A DNA stretch of 64,000 nt from Typhlomys cinereus (GCA_023101885.1 JALPQD010000075.1:6514630-6578629), one strand, 5' to 3'; positions 25,056 to 36,067 are shown, numbered from the stretch's first letter. Program-made: numbers and translations. Notes: generated from the letters alone by a model not told the origin.

Positions 25056-26731
25056 AAACCAGTACCTTGCCGACTGAGCCATTTCCCCTACTCCTACGTA
25101 GCTATTAAAGTAGAGACCTGATGAATATTCTGATTCTGGTGAACAGAAAAAAAAAATATAGAGAATCATTACACTGGGGAGCTCTGCTCCTGAGCCTCCT
25201 ACCAAAATCCTCTCTATAAAAGAGTATACATAATGTTTGCATATAATGTGCACATTTCCTTGCCTGTTTTAAATCATCTCTAGCTTACTTAAAACACCTA
25301 ACAGTATGAATGTTGATAGCTGTTATTTTCTACTATTCAGGGAATAATTACAAGGAAAAATGACCACAGATGTTCAATGCGGACATGATTTTTTTTTTCT
25401 ACATGGTTGACTGAATTCACATTGTGCAATTCATGAATATAGAGGGTCAATTGTATAGCAGAAATCATGTAGGTAATATGAAAAGTTGAAGTCTGAGAAA
25501 TGCTAATAGATACATGTACCTTTCATAACTATAATGGTTTTGGGTAAGTAGGTAAAAACATAAGTTGGCCAACTCTATTTAAGATTTTCATTATCAAGTG
25601 TGGTAACAAGGAAAAAACACAGACATGGCAAGGAACAGTTATAGATTTAACTATGTTGTCTCAATTTTTCAAGAAAGAATAATCATGTTTCCTATATTAC
25701 AACAAATAATTATTCTGACAAAGTGAAAACACCATGCATATAAATAGGAGTCATGTGCACTTAATCAAGTACTAAATGGTGACAGAACTGATTGATATCA
25801 CAAATGGATTCTCCTATACCTCTATGAAAAACAGCTCCTAAGACTTCTGTGCTTGGAGAAATTTGTACAACAATCAGTTCCCTGAATTTATCAGTAACTA
25901 TTAGCAAAGAGAAAATATAAGATGATATGCTGAAAAATCTGACTTGAGATTTCCTTTACAGTTAAAAAGTTGCAAAATGTTTAAAAATACACATTCATGA
26001 TACTTTTAAATATTTGTTAAATCTTTCCATTGGGAAATACCAGAGGCTTTCGTTCTTATAGCTGCAGTGAATAACACATATTTTCCTACATAGAACATGA
26101 AAGCCCTCATGGTATAGAAGAAATGTAGCCTTCCTGTATTTCACATAAGAGATATGTCAGACAGCCAGAAATAATTAATGCTTGCACATCAGTTACTGTG
26201 TCTGAAGATACAGACAGCCATGATGTTAAGACTGACCTAAAGACAGGCATAGTGTTTCATGATTTTTTCCCTGTAACTGTCTTTCTCCCATAGACTTTAC
26301 ATTATCAGTTGTTCTTCTGAACATAGCTTAAAGGTCACAGAAGTGCTTACTATGGCAGAATCCCTGGAAACACTCAAGCATCAGAAAAGACTGATGGCTA
26401 GGGCTGTGTCTTCGCAGTATCACCAAGAGGTAGAACTGGTAACTTCTCATGGAATAGAATGTAAGTAGCACATGCATTATTCTATCCCTTCAGGAAATCT
26501 TTAAATTATAAATCAAATATTGGGTGAACATTGGTTTCTGTGGGGAGAGACAAGAAAGAATACATTACTAATAATGCACATACATTTAGTGGATCAAGAG
26601 GTAAACAGCATGTTTGCAGTAATAAAATTTCACGAAAGATCAGAATATGACTTACCAGCAGAGTATGTGTCAGACTACTGGAGAGGATCTGGAACTGATT
26701 CTCAGCACTACCCAAAAATGAGGTTTTTATA
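25056..26731. other. No gene recognised
   Basis: AT-rich, unique-looking sequence with no exon or named repeat. Confidence 0.5.
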
Positions 26732-26740
26732 CGCGCGCGC

Positions 26741-26789
<49 letters not shown>
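26732..26789 (+). repeat. (CG)n-(GT)n alternating purine-pyrimidine tract
   Basis: About six CG/GC units pass without a break into about 23 GT units, giving 58 bp of strict purine-pyrimidine alternation. Confidence 0.95.
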
Positions 26790-26790
<1 letters not shown>

Positions 26791-26854
26791 CTGCATGGCA
26801 TGTGGAACACTGATGACAAACTCAGGTGTCCTCCTCAGGCCTTTCACTTCCCTG

Positions 26855-27062
26855 TGACTTCACTGGTCTGGAGCTCACCAAATAGGTTGGACTGGCTGGC
26901 CGGAAAGCCGGGGACCTTTTTGTCTTCATCTTCCCAGCATATATGACTGCAAGAGCAAGCCGCTATGCCCATAATTTTCCCATGGGTTCCCAAGATCAAA
27001 CTCAGGGTCCCTCATGCTTACAAGGCAAGTACATTACAAACATACCCATCTTCCTAGCCCTC
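26855..27062 (-). repeat. Decayed tRNA-type SINE, antisense
   Basis: On the minus strand it starts GGGCTAGGAAGATGGGTATG, with CTTGTAAGCATGAGGGACCC and GAGTTTGATCTTGGGAACCC following, and GGCCAGCCAGTCCAACC near its end. Confidence 0.65.
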
Positions 27063-27584
27063 CATAAAAAAAGATTTTAGTAAATTTGATAAAATTGCAT
27101 GGGCGGTCATCCCATTGTCTATTGTCACCTTTTCTAAAGTGTCTTAAGTTGTTTTGAAAGTAACTTACCAAATGATAATCAATAAATGAATTAAGTGCGC
27201 AGAAAGAGCTTTTTCCTAAGAATGAACACTTTCCCTCAGGAAATTCAATGCTCTTGCAAATCAGAATCCTGTTCTGCCAACTGAATTCCATTCTTGGAAT
27301 AGCTGCAGTATCACATGAAAAGCGTTACCAGCAGCAACTCCAAGAATGCAGGACGGCTTCGCTCACAGGGCTCATTTCTCCTCCAGCTCTGTGTCCACAA
27401 CAAATTTACTAAGAAGAGGACAAGTTTGACTTATTTTTTTTTCTTTTATAACTATAGAAAAGGATAAAAATGAAGTAATATCAGCATTTTTTTAGCTCTC
27501 ATACCCAAACAAGGATCACCAACTTAAATAAATTCCAAGGATTTCAATATTCCCTGAAAGTCAGCATAATTGCTAGAAATGAAA

Positions 27585-28300
27585 GGTATCATGTGCCACC
27601 ATTTATTATTATGCTGTTCCTTCTAAAGCAGAGTCCTGGGCAAGGATCCAGCAAGATGTGCATTCTCCTGTCTTTGGCAAGCACCACATCCAGGCTGCAA
27701 ATGATAGAATTGCAAAATGAGTCTGTGCTGGTCAAAATGGATTTCACTACCTGTGGGTCCTCAGGAGCAGGTACCTGCCTAGGGCCTCCCCGGGTCATCA
27801 CCAGCCGCAGCAGACGCCAGAGGACAGAAGACGAGAGAAGACACACGCTACCTATAATCCAGACGCCTTTTCTTCTAAGCGCAGAGTCCATTTTCTGGGA
27901 GCAGCTGTGAAATCACCAGGTTTGTAGGCACCTTCCCTGCCCTGATCTAACTAACGCCACCGCTCCACTGAGTGCTGAGTTCCTGGCTCCACTCTCAGGA
28001 GTGGGCATTGTGGATTGTACAGAATTCTCTGCGGAGTCCTGCATGGGCGACTCCAGTTACACCATCAACAAATATTCTGCTTCTTTAAAAGGAAAATCTT
28101 GATAGTCTTGTGTGACAGAATTGAAACAGGTGCAGAATCTGAGGCAGATCTGCTGTCCCTAATTTATATTAATGCGCATGCGTTTGTCTGAATCCAAGAA
28201 CTAGTAACTCGCGTCAACTGCCCAGACTGGGGCGCCGCCAGCTAGGGAGTTTTCTCCTGCCCTTGAGGAGCCAGAAGCAGAGACTGGGGGTGGAAGAATG
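27585..28300 (-). promoter_or_regulatory. Candidate intronic promoter or alternative exon (low confidence)
   Basis: This stretch is richer in G, C and CpG than its surroundings and free of recognised repeats. It holds an NRF1-like TGCGCATGCG at about 28173 and several CAGCTG E-boxes. On the minus strand, open sequence from 27891 reads MDSALRRKGVWIIGSVCLLS, then a basic segment, and could splice at a CACAG|GTAGTG donor near 27753. I do not recognise the peptide. It could be an alternative MYLK4 first exon, a conserved enhancer, or nothing. Confidence 0.2.
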
Positions 28301-28649
28301 AACTTCAAAAATCACAAACCTCCACCCTTAGCCGTGCTGTTTGAGATGTAAGATAATTTCGAACACTGCTGATGGTATAATTTCATAGCAGCTGTCAGGA
28401 AATGCCACCTGCTACTAAAACCACTAACTCAATCAAATGCTTTGTTCCAACCTACTCTCTCCTACACATCCTGCTAATAAATATTTTGTTTGTTTTGGTC
28501 TTTCAGCATTTGTAGCATCTTAGGGACTTTGAGATCCTGTCTCCTCTTAAGTCATCCTTCTCTCCCCACTGGCTGGAAATATGGAAGAACTGAACCTGTT
28601 TTCTTTGTGTTGTTGATTGTCTTTGTGGGGTTTTTATTCTTAAATTTTA

Positions 28650-28760
28650 GAATAGGGTCTCATGATATTAGGCATAATTCAAATTTGCTATGCAACCAAG
28701 GGTAATCTCTGATGTTCCAGTCTCCAGTTCCTTAATACTAGGATTACAGGCATAATTATG
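28650..28760 (-). repeat. B1 SINE, antisense
   Basis: AATAGGGTCTCATGATATTA and TACTAGGATTACAGGCATAA are the antisense B1 landmarks (gagaccctatct, tgcctgtaatcctag). Confidence 0.7.
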
Positions 28761-28761
28761 C

Positions 28762-28836
28762 CCAGTTTATAGGGTGTTGGAGTTTTGCATGCTCAGCAAG
28801 AATTCTACCAACTGAGCTACATCTCCAGCTCCTACA
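28762..28836 (-). repeat. ID SINE, antisense
   Basis: On the minus strand: GGAGCTGGAGATGTAGCTCA, then TTGGTAGAATTCTTGCTGAG. Confidence 0.75.
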
Positions 28837-29084
28837 ACTTTGGGGTTACTGAAAAAGATTTATACACAAATCAAGGTTAGTATAAACTCAGAAACAATAG
28901 ACTTAGACTCCCAAAAGCATGGTTCTGGAGTGGTGACCCACAAAGACAAAGTTACACTTTGGTGTCCTTTACTTTTTGTATTTGGGGACATGGCTTTAGG
29001 TAGATGAAAGGAAACCAAGGCATTACAGGTGGGTGAGAGAAACCAAGTCAAAAGAATATCTGTCCTTGACATAAAAAGTAGGTG

Positions 29085-29172
29085 TATGGATTGGAGATGT
29101 AATCTAGTGGCAGAACATATGGCTGTTGAGTTTCTAGCACCAAAATAAATGAGTAAACAAAATTAATTCACT
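29085..29172 (+). repeat. ID SINE
   Basis: GGATTGGAGATGTAATCTAG, GGCAGAACATATGGC and a TAAATGAGTAAACAAAATTA tail. Confidence 0.65.
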
Positions 29173-30890
29173 AATATTCTGGATTTTATTATATTATTAT
29201 AGTCATGAGAGGTACTTATCATTCATAACATAATGTGTATACAAAGTGATTATCAAACTTACCACTCATATATGTTAGTTTTTTTAATATTACTATATTT
29301 CAATACATAACATGAACAAGTTTAGGACTGGTTGATTATGGCATGCTGCTGACAACATTTTTTCATGCATCCATTTATTTGATTTTCATACATGCATGAT
29401 CTTTGGAGGAGTGCTTTGAGGAGGCCTTCAGGAAGCAGATGTAAAATCTAGGATTTCAGAGAGGGTACAGTACAAAGTCTAAGTCAGGCTGATGTGATGT
29501 GGTGATGTGGAAGTGGAAGTACGGGACACTAGTAGTAAAGACTTAATGCTGAGTGGCTGTCAGTTCTGAGTCAGGAAGGGCCATATTTGGTGTCATCTGT
29601 GACTGAGTTGAAGAACTGCACTGCTAGAGCTCACAGATGCTATATGGAGTGAGAAAAAGAAAAATGACCAAAGAGGGTAGCCACCATGTCCCATTCATTA
29701 TTGGTTCTTTGTCTACACAGAGGCCTATGACATTTTTCAAAGTTTTTAATTTTGAGTAATAACATAGGATAGGAGGAGAAAAAATGGAAAAAATAGTAAA
29801 AAAAAAAATAGCCCCCTTAAAATAGTAAAGCTTTCAAAATTCAATAGTATATATTATTATAACTTTAACAATGCCAAATTATAAAAACAAGTAAATGTCT
29901 TAAGTAAAAAGAAAGAGAACATGTAACGTTTAGCAATTCATTCAGAAAGCAGAAGAAGAGATAGTTTAAAAGAAAGCCAATGAAGGAAAAAAATAAATGA
30001 GTTAGAAAGATCTGGCTAAGAGCAGAAATACAGTCTATGTTCAGCTGAGATAGTTTAACAAACACGGATTATTAAATTCACATATGATTTTCTGCCCTCA
30101 AGACTGGAGAGGATATGTTGTTGCTTTTAGAAAGGAACCGTACTTAAGTTTCCAAAAGAAAGCTTGCATGTGCCCAGAGCTCTAACATCCTGAGTAAATC
30201 TTGTCAACACAGTCAGTGATGGTTCTATGATTAGTAGCTCTGATCTTGCCAGAGTGGGGAGAGAAAAGGAAAAGAATGGGAAATAATCTGAGAAAGTGGA
30301 CAGCCCCAGCAGAAGATGGAGACGGTTCATGCAACTGCATCTGCATATCTGAAGCCACCCTGTTGCTGGAATGACCTCTCTCCCCACCCACTGCCCGGCC
30401 TTTCTCCTCACCCACTGCCCGGCCTGCTGGCTCTCCTGCACCCTGGGCACCTAAAGCAGACTTTAGGAATAACAACTCCCGAGTCTGTAGGACAGGTACC
30501 CCCCCCCCCACCCCGTGAACATGATCAGGAAAGAAAAATAAATCTACTGCTGACGTCTCTGGACCACCTCCATTTATAAATAAGAAACCAAATCGGAGGG
30601 GATGATACTCTTTGCCTCTAATGTCTGTCCTCCACTCGAGATCACCTGTGGCATGGATGTCAGAAGGCTCCACTTGCAAAAGGGAGTGTGGATTTACTTC
30701 TTTTAGGTAAACTTAACATTTTCAATCTTTTTCTCAAAAATATCCTAAACATAAATATAGCTCATAAATAATATATTTCTGACATTCTAAAAATAGTTGG
30801 CAATCCTAAAAGTAATCCTTCTTCAGAATGTTTATGGTCCAACTAATCATTATCTCACCCTTTAAGGACAGACTTTAAAAGTGCTTTCAC
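29173..30890. other. No gene recognised; MEF2-type site
   Basis: Unique-looking DNA. An exact MEF2 consensus CTAAAAATAG lies at 30787-30796; it may matter because the enclosing gene is muscle-expressed, but a single site is weak evidence. A short direct repeat of about 24 bp near 30380-30423 (CCCACTGCCCGGCC twice) and a C run at 30500 are also present. A 165-codon minus-strand open frame at 30182-30679 has no recognisable homology. Confidence 0.4.
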
Positions 30891-30892
30891 AT

Positions 30893-31050
30893 AAGCCAGG
30901 TGACACATACCTGTATTCCTAGTACTTGGAAAGCAGAGGCAAGAGTATCAGGAGTCCAAGATCATCCTCAACTATATAACAAGTCCAGGGCCATCCTTGG
31001 CTACATTAGACAGTGTCTATTCTCAAAAAATAGAAGAAAATTATGTCATA
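30893..31050 (+). repeat. B1 SINE
   Basis: AGCCAGGTGACACATACCTG, TATTCCTAGTACTTGGAAAG, GCAGAGGCAAGAGTATCAGG and the CTACATTAGACAGTGTCT end match B1. Confidence 0.85.
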
Positions 31051-31214
31051 GAACTTATAGAAAAACTGTACCTGATAAATTATGAACTTTATATATAAAC
31101 TATTCATTGATCTCAATCATGCAGAGTTATATAAAATGTTGCTTAATGATTATAGTGAAGGTATCTTTTATAATTCACTTAAATTTTGCCTGTAGAAATT
31201 TCTTCTTATGTATC

Positions 31215-31335
31215 AAACTAGTGTGGTATTGGGCACCTGTAGCTCTAGCTACTTGAGAGGCTGTGATAGGAGGATGATTTGAGCCCAGAAACTCAAGACT
31301 AGCCTGCGCCACACAGTAAGAACTCATCTCAAAAA
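31215..31335 (+). repeat. B1/Alu-like SINE
   Basis: GTAGCTCTAGCTACTTGAGA, GGCTGTGATAGGAGGATGAT and TTTGAGCCCAGAAACTCAAG are 7SL-type landmarks, ending in a purine tail. Confidence 0.75.
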
Positions 31336-31363
31336 GAAAGAGAGAGAGAAGAAAGAAAGAAAA

Positions 31364-31438
<75 letters not shown>

Positions 31439-31543
31439 GGAGGGAGGGAGGGAGGGAGGGAGGGAGGGAGGGAAGGAAGGAAGGAGGGAAGGAGGGAAGG
31501 AAGGAAGAAGGGAAGGAAGGAAGGAAGGAAGGAAGGAAGAAAG
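31336..31543 (+). repeat. (GAAA)n-(GGGA)n-(GGAA)n microsatellite
   Basis: About 200 bp of pure purine tetranucleotide repeats grown from the tail of the preceding SINE. The three unit types follow one another in blocks. Confidence 0.95.
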
Positions 31544-31591
31544 AGAACCAATAAAGAAAGAAGTATAGGTCTTTTAAAAAATCACTCATTC

Positions 31592-31804
31592 GGGCTGGAG
31601 AGGTGGCTCAGGGGTTAAGCCTCTGCCTTGCAGGCGGAAGCTCCTGAGTTCGGATCCCAGACCCCACGTATAGACGCCAGGCGGAAGCGGGGGCGGCCTG
31701 CGCTTCTGGTCCTGGTAGGGCGGAGCCTGTGAATCCCGGGGCAGAAGGAGGTGGAGGCGTCCATGGTGGTTCGCGAATTCGTCCGTGGTTCTACACACAC
31801 ACAG

Positions 31805-31836
<32 letters not shown>

Positions 31837-31895
31837 ACGCGCGTACATACACACGCATATGCACACAGTTGAATAAATAATAATAAAAAAAATTA
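31592..31895 (+). mobile_element. Young tRNA-derived SINE, copy 2, with 16-bp target-site duplication
   Basis: It starts GGGCTGGAGAGGTGGCTCAG. The pol III A box TGGCTCAGGGG is at 31604-31614 and the B box AGTTCGGATCC at 31647-31657. The body is unrelated to tRNA (CTGGTCCTGGTAGGGCGGAG, GGTGGAGGCGTCCATGGTGG), followed by a (CA)n block and GTTGAATAAATAATAATAAA. The target-site duplication AAAAAATCACTCATTC is at 31576-31591 and again at 31896-31911, without mismatch, so the insertion is recent. Confidence 0.93.
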
Positions 31896-31984
31896 AAAAA
31901 ATCACTCATTCTTCTATCACGTTATCATTTTTTACTCATTCACAATAAAACAGAGTAACTGCTCCATAATCATGTGTGGTGATA

Positions 31985-32095
31985 TTCCAGACGTTCGTGG
32001 TGAACTCCAATATCATAGCACTTGAGAGGCTGAGGAAAGAGACCATCCTGGGCCATACGGTAAGTTTTGGCTCAACTTGAATTATGTAGTCTCAA
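31985..32095 (+). repeat. B1-like SINE fragment
   Basis: ATAGCACTTGAGAGGCTGAG then GACCATCCTGGGCCATACGG resemble a decayed B1. Confidence 0.5.
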
Positions 32096-32394
32096 GACAA
32101 AAGGGGGAAATTCTCATGTATGATGCTTGTATAGTTTTTTTTTTAAACAGTAGCTGTACAAAGAAGGATGCCTTACAAAGCTACTTGTGAAGAACCACTT
32201 GTTCTGATTATTAACAACATGACCATAGTGTAGTATTTACTCGAATACATCTGACATTCTATAAACACTTGTGTCGCCTGTTGGGCAGATAACTGAGGCA
32301 ATACGAGGTTCCAACCTTCCAGAACACTCTCTAGAGAAAGATGATAAACACATTCAGAACTACTGTGTCTGTGTGAACAGAGATAAGGGCATGC

Positions 32395-32814
32395 TATAGT
32401 TAGGCGCAAGTGTCAACTTGATAGTTGAGGGTTTGAACTCTGAAAGCATTTGTAGATAATTGGTAGTTGAGTAAAGCCCAGAGCGAACCTGCAAGAGATT
32501 GTCTAGTTGATGGGGCACACCTAGCCCCTGGTAGGTGGAATTAGCCTTGGACAAGTAAATAAAATACAGAGAACTGGTTGGGGAAGTTTGCATCCTTAGT
32601 ATACTTGGCCAGACATGGCGAGTAAGTATTGTCCCTCTCTCAGTTGTTATGCGGAGATGATGTGGCCAGTTCCCTCAGCCCTGGTGTTGGTATGAGCTTT
32701 CCCATCAAGCTGGTCTAAGAACTATAACCAGACTATCATAAGAGAATAAATCCCTTGTTTCCTTAGGTAGTGTTGTCATGGTTTTATCAGCAACCATGCA
32801 GGCTGACTGCAACA
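32395..32814 (+). mobile_element. 420-bp LTR-like repeat, copy 1
   Basis: It starts near CTATAGTTAG, has GTGTCAACTTGATAGTTGAG and GAGGGTTTGAACTCTG early, an AATAAATCCCTTGTTT poly(A)-signal region near the 3' end, then TTTATCAGCAACCATGCAGG and a CTGCAACA end. Related copies are at 50063 (inverted) and 62713. A TG...CA boundary, best seen in the inverted copy, and a 3'-located AATAAA suggest a solo LTR of MaLR type. Confidence 0.65.
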
Positions 32815-32945
32815 GAGCACAATGCTATGAGGCACACTGCCAGGGGCTGGACTTCAGAGGATCATGAGTGGAAACAGACTAAGCTAAGACACAGAACAGC
32901 ACTGATTACAGGACTGACGACTCACATTTGTTGAATGCGTAGCAC

Positions 32946-33022
32946 TGGGCTGGGAAAAGTAGCTCAGTAGCAGAGATTGTGCTTAGTGTGCCCCTGGGAT
33001 CAGCCTCGGAGTAGCAGAAAGA
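32946..33022 (+). repeat. ID SINE
   Basis: GGCTGGGAAAAGTAGCTCAG, TAGCAGAGATTGTGCTTAGT, then a CCCCTGGGATCAGCCTC B-box region. Confidence 0.7.
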
Positions 33023-34018
33023 AAGACAGAAAAGAATGCAGCACAGTGGAAGAGAAGCAAAAAGCCCCTCACCCTGGGATCTAGTTTACATTCCTGCTGA
33101 CTGAGAGCCAAGAATCATCAACAGAAATGATGGAGCCACAATTGCTAGAGATAGCACTTACCTTCCTGGGGACATTTCAAGCATGGATGTTAAAAATGAC
33201 ATTTTTTTCTCCCATCCTTACATCTAAGCTATGCACCTTATAAAAACACCTTACAATTTCATATACAACAAGAAACTCTTTAAGAGAAATAAATAATGAA
33301 CAAACTAACTCATAGCTTTTACCTAATTTTTAAACTTTGATTCATCTATTAACCTTTTTAAAATTATATCCTCCGAGCACTATATGAAGCCATCATGTAG
33401 ATACTTGACATCTGTCTTGGATATGTACTGTCTTTTTCTAAGCGTCTTTCTCCCAATGCTGAGACATGTACAATCTTTAATCTTTACTTAATACACACAC
33501 CAGTTTTGTTTCATTCTGCCTCAGCCTGAAATTCTCTTCTGCAGCATAGTCAAGGATCTGGTTTTACCTAAGTGGAGGTCCCTAGTGGAGATCTACCTCC
33601 TCAGGATACTCACTACAGAGCTGGACTGCATCTCCCCACTGACTGAAACCCCACCCTTGCAAACCAAACAAAATTGCTTAGTACCGGGACAGGTGCTACG
33701 CTGAATGCTTCGGATCACACTTAGCTATCATCTTATTAATAAGATTAGGTAGCTCCTTAGTTGAATTTAGTAGCACAGCTGACATACGGCTAAGAGTATT
33801 TGTTCTGCAGAGTGGACATGGGGTTTCATCATCACACTGTAACATATCCTGCTGGTCTGTTCTCTAAACTTCACAGTCAATAAATAGTTCTATTCCTCAA
33901 GGAGCTCAGGGCCTTCAGGAACTTAGAAACTCCTGTACAACTATGAACCTGAGCTTCAAGACCAAATGTACTATTTAATGAATTCTTCTTCAACATGTGT
34001 TTCCAAAAGTCCCATAAA
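33023..34018. other. No gene recognised
   Basis: Unique-looking sequence next to the MYLK4 exon, with no exon seen. Confidence 0.5.
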
Positions 34019-34212
34019 AATGTGTGTGTCTATGTGTGCATGTGTGCGTGTATGTGTGTGTGTGTGCATGTGTGCGTCCATGCATGTGTGTGTGTGTGCA
34101 TGTGCACCTATGTATTTCAGTGGTATGGGTGCCAGTGCTGGGATGAAACCCTAGGTTTCTATCATGCCAACAAACTCTCCAGCACTGAGTTACATTTCCA
34201 AGTCCCCCAAAG
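34019..34212 (-). repeat. (GT)n tract joined to ID-like SINE, antisense
   Basis: GT repeats with GTGCATGTGTGCG blocks at 34019-34100 are followed by an antisense ID-like segment ending ACTGAGTTACATTTCCAAGT. Confidence 0.6.
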
Positions 34213-34442
34213 CTTACCTCATAACTCATAATGCTTTGCATGTTCCTAATTACTAATTAAACTAAACTGGTGTGGTTTACGCATAATTCCCATAGACGCA
34301 GAATGAAAATTTGTCTGCACACAGATTTCCTTAATTCTGCACACAATGACACCATCAGATATGGAAAGGGTTTTATAAATGATACGACATATAAAAATAA
34401 GGTGGAAATAATTTTTAGGGAACCAAGTCAGTATAGGATTAC

Positions 34443-34713
34443 CTCATCATCTCCAGATGTCGAATCCAGTTCACTAGAATTTTCTTCCAGGAAACATTTT
34501 ACCTTTTCGACCTCTTCCATGCACTGAAAAAAGGCCATTTTCTCTAGCGGGTTGCTGCTGTAGGACGAGCTGATTTCCTCCAGCCTCTTCACTTTCAACA
34601 TCCTGGTGGTGAGCCCGATGAAGCTACTGCTTGAAGCATGATTTCTATCCCCCTCTGTCTCCGACTTGTAAATCAAGACACAATCGTGACTGGTCAGTGC
34701 TACCTTCTCTTGA
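34443..34713 (-). CDS. MYLK4: MYLK4 exon with annotated start codon (known coding part 34601-34443, 53 codons)
   Basis: MYLK4 is a Ser/Thr kinase of the myosin light chain kinase family, expressed mainly in striated muscle. On the minus strand the exon has a pyrimidine-rich acceptor ending TTTCTTTACAG just above 34713, and a donor GAG|GTAATC after 34443. The ATG at 34601 opens MLKVKRLEEISSSYSSNPLE, then KMAFFQCMEEVEKVKCFLEE, matching the N-terminus I recall for human MYLK4 (MLKVKRLEEFNTCYNSNQLE). The coding part ends at phase 0 after residue 53 (SGDDE). The frame stays open upstream of this ATG to the acceptor for about 37 codons, so a longer N-terminal isoform is possible. An acceptor here means at least one more 5' exon lies above 34713. 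No kinase-domain exon was found in 1-34442. The divergent orientation with WRNIP1 agrees with the human locus. Confidence 0.9.
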
Positions 34714-35700
34714 CTGTAAAGAAATGAAACCAACAGAGTTCTGATCACTTATGTACTATTAGCTTGCTGTGGAAATGATCAGTCAGAATTTGGAAGTGTC
34801 TTCTATTTAAACTGGAAAGATAATCCAAAGTTAGGAGAGAAATGCTAATGTTCTCATTGAAATCCTTTCCATTGCTGAACTTTTAAAAGAATGATTTTCT
34901 TCACTTTTTCCCACAAAAATAAATAGTAAGAGGATGACTATATATTTCTCACTTTGTTAGAAGATACATATATTGTGGGAGAGTAAAATACCCAGCACCA
35001 AATTTATTTACTTGACATATTTCAAATTGATTATTTACAGAAACTGCAGACCTCTGTGCATACAAGAATGGCAGTAAAATTTGCTTTATTTTAAAAGGGA
35101 ATTTACATACACCTATGTTACTAAGCAGGGAAGACAAGCAGTGGCATTTCTAATATGCTGTTCTTTTTCCTAGGAAAGATCTACATATAAGGAGAAGAGA
35201 CAGAAAGACTGACTCCTGGCTTACGTAGATGACCACTGGTGGTGGTTCCTTTGGGGGGAGAGTCCATCTGCGGTGGCTCCATCTGAACCCTTCTCCTAAC
35301 CTTCCAGAGACTGCCTACCTTCCTTCACCCCAATAGCCCCAACTCCTGTCCCTTCAAGATCTCAATAAGAGGGCAGTATGCTGCTCCACCTTTGAGCCTA
35401 ATACTCCTGTGCCTTTAGCACAGGGTACATTTGCATGCCCTGTTCCCAGTTATCTGTCTGTTGTCTGGTTTTTTAAATAGATTAAAATGAACTAAACTTC
35501 AGAAGGAAAGGGGCATACTTAAAACTTCCTACAAAATCAAGTGGCCAGTTTAAACACAGAATCTAAAGGATTTGTGGATTTGATTTGGATTGTAGGGTTC
35601 AAATTGTGGCAGGAAGTGCTTATCTAAAAGGACTTCCTCCAGCTTCCCTTGGGAACTTTGCCTCTCTCTTGGGAAGTGTTTCTACCAGAGCAATATTCTG
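34714..35700. other. No gene recognised; upstream of the MYLK4 exon
   Basis: This starts with the acceptor side of the MYLK4 intron. No further MYLK4 exon was recognised. Confidence 0.5.
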
Positions 35701-35704
35701 CCTA

Positions 35705-35765
35705 CATCAGTTCTATCACATGTGACAGGCAAGCACTCTACCACTGAGATATACTCCAAGCCCTT
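35705..35765 (-). repeat. ID SINE fragment, antisense
   Basis: On the minus strand: AAGGGCTTGGAGTATATCTC, AGTGGTAGAGTGCTTGCC. Confidence 0.8.
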
Positions 35766-35984
35766 AATCCTATATCTCAAGATATTTGCTACTTATTTTT
35801 TAAAAAGAAATTCATTTCTATATGTGAAAAATATAGCCAGACACCTTTTTCTGCATCTTTACTCACAGCTCTGTATTAAAGAGCTCAGAGTTTTTATGCT
35901 TTCTTTGAAATGTTTTTCATACAAATTAGGTAGTGCTTTAATTCTGAACACATAAATGCATCTCTGTATGTGCATATTATTTGA

Positions 35985-36067
35985 CTGGAGAGAGAGAAAG
36001 ACAGAGACAGAGAGACACAGAAAAACACACAGAGAGAGACAGAGTGATGGAGAGAGAAAGAGAGATT
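35985..36067 (+). repeat. GA/CAGA-rich simple repeat
   Basis: Imperfect AGAGAGA, ACAGAGACAGAGAGACACAG and AGAGAGAC units. Confidence 0.8.

Noticed and set aside
30182..30679. 165-codon minus-strand open frame, considered as a MYLK4 exon
   Set aside because: It contains no MYLK4 or kinase motif. The run of Gly and Pro comes from a C-run and a short duplicated CCCACTGCCCGGCC block.
31324..31589. Ser/Leu/Pro/Phe-rich open frames
   Set aside because: They are translations of purine tetranucleotide repeats; the same applies at 6887-7136 and 38557-38757.
1..34442. Kinase-domain exons of MYLK4
   Set aside because: I looked on the minus strand for the glycine loop, HLDLKPEN-type catalytic loop and PEFLAPE-type motifs and did not find them, so they are taken to lie outside the window.
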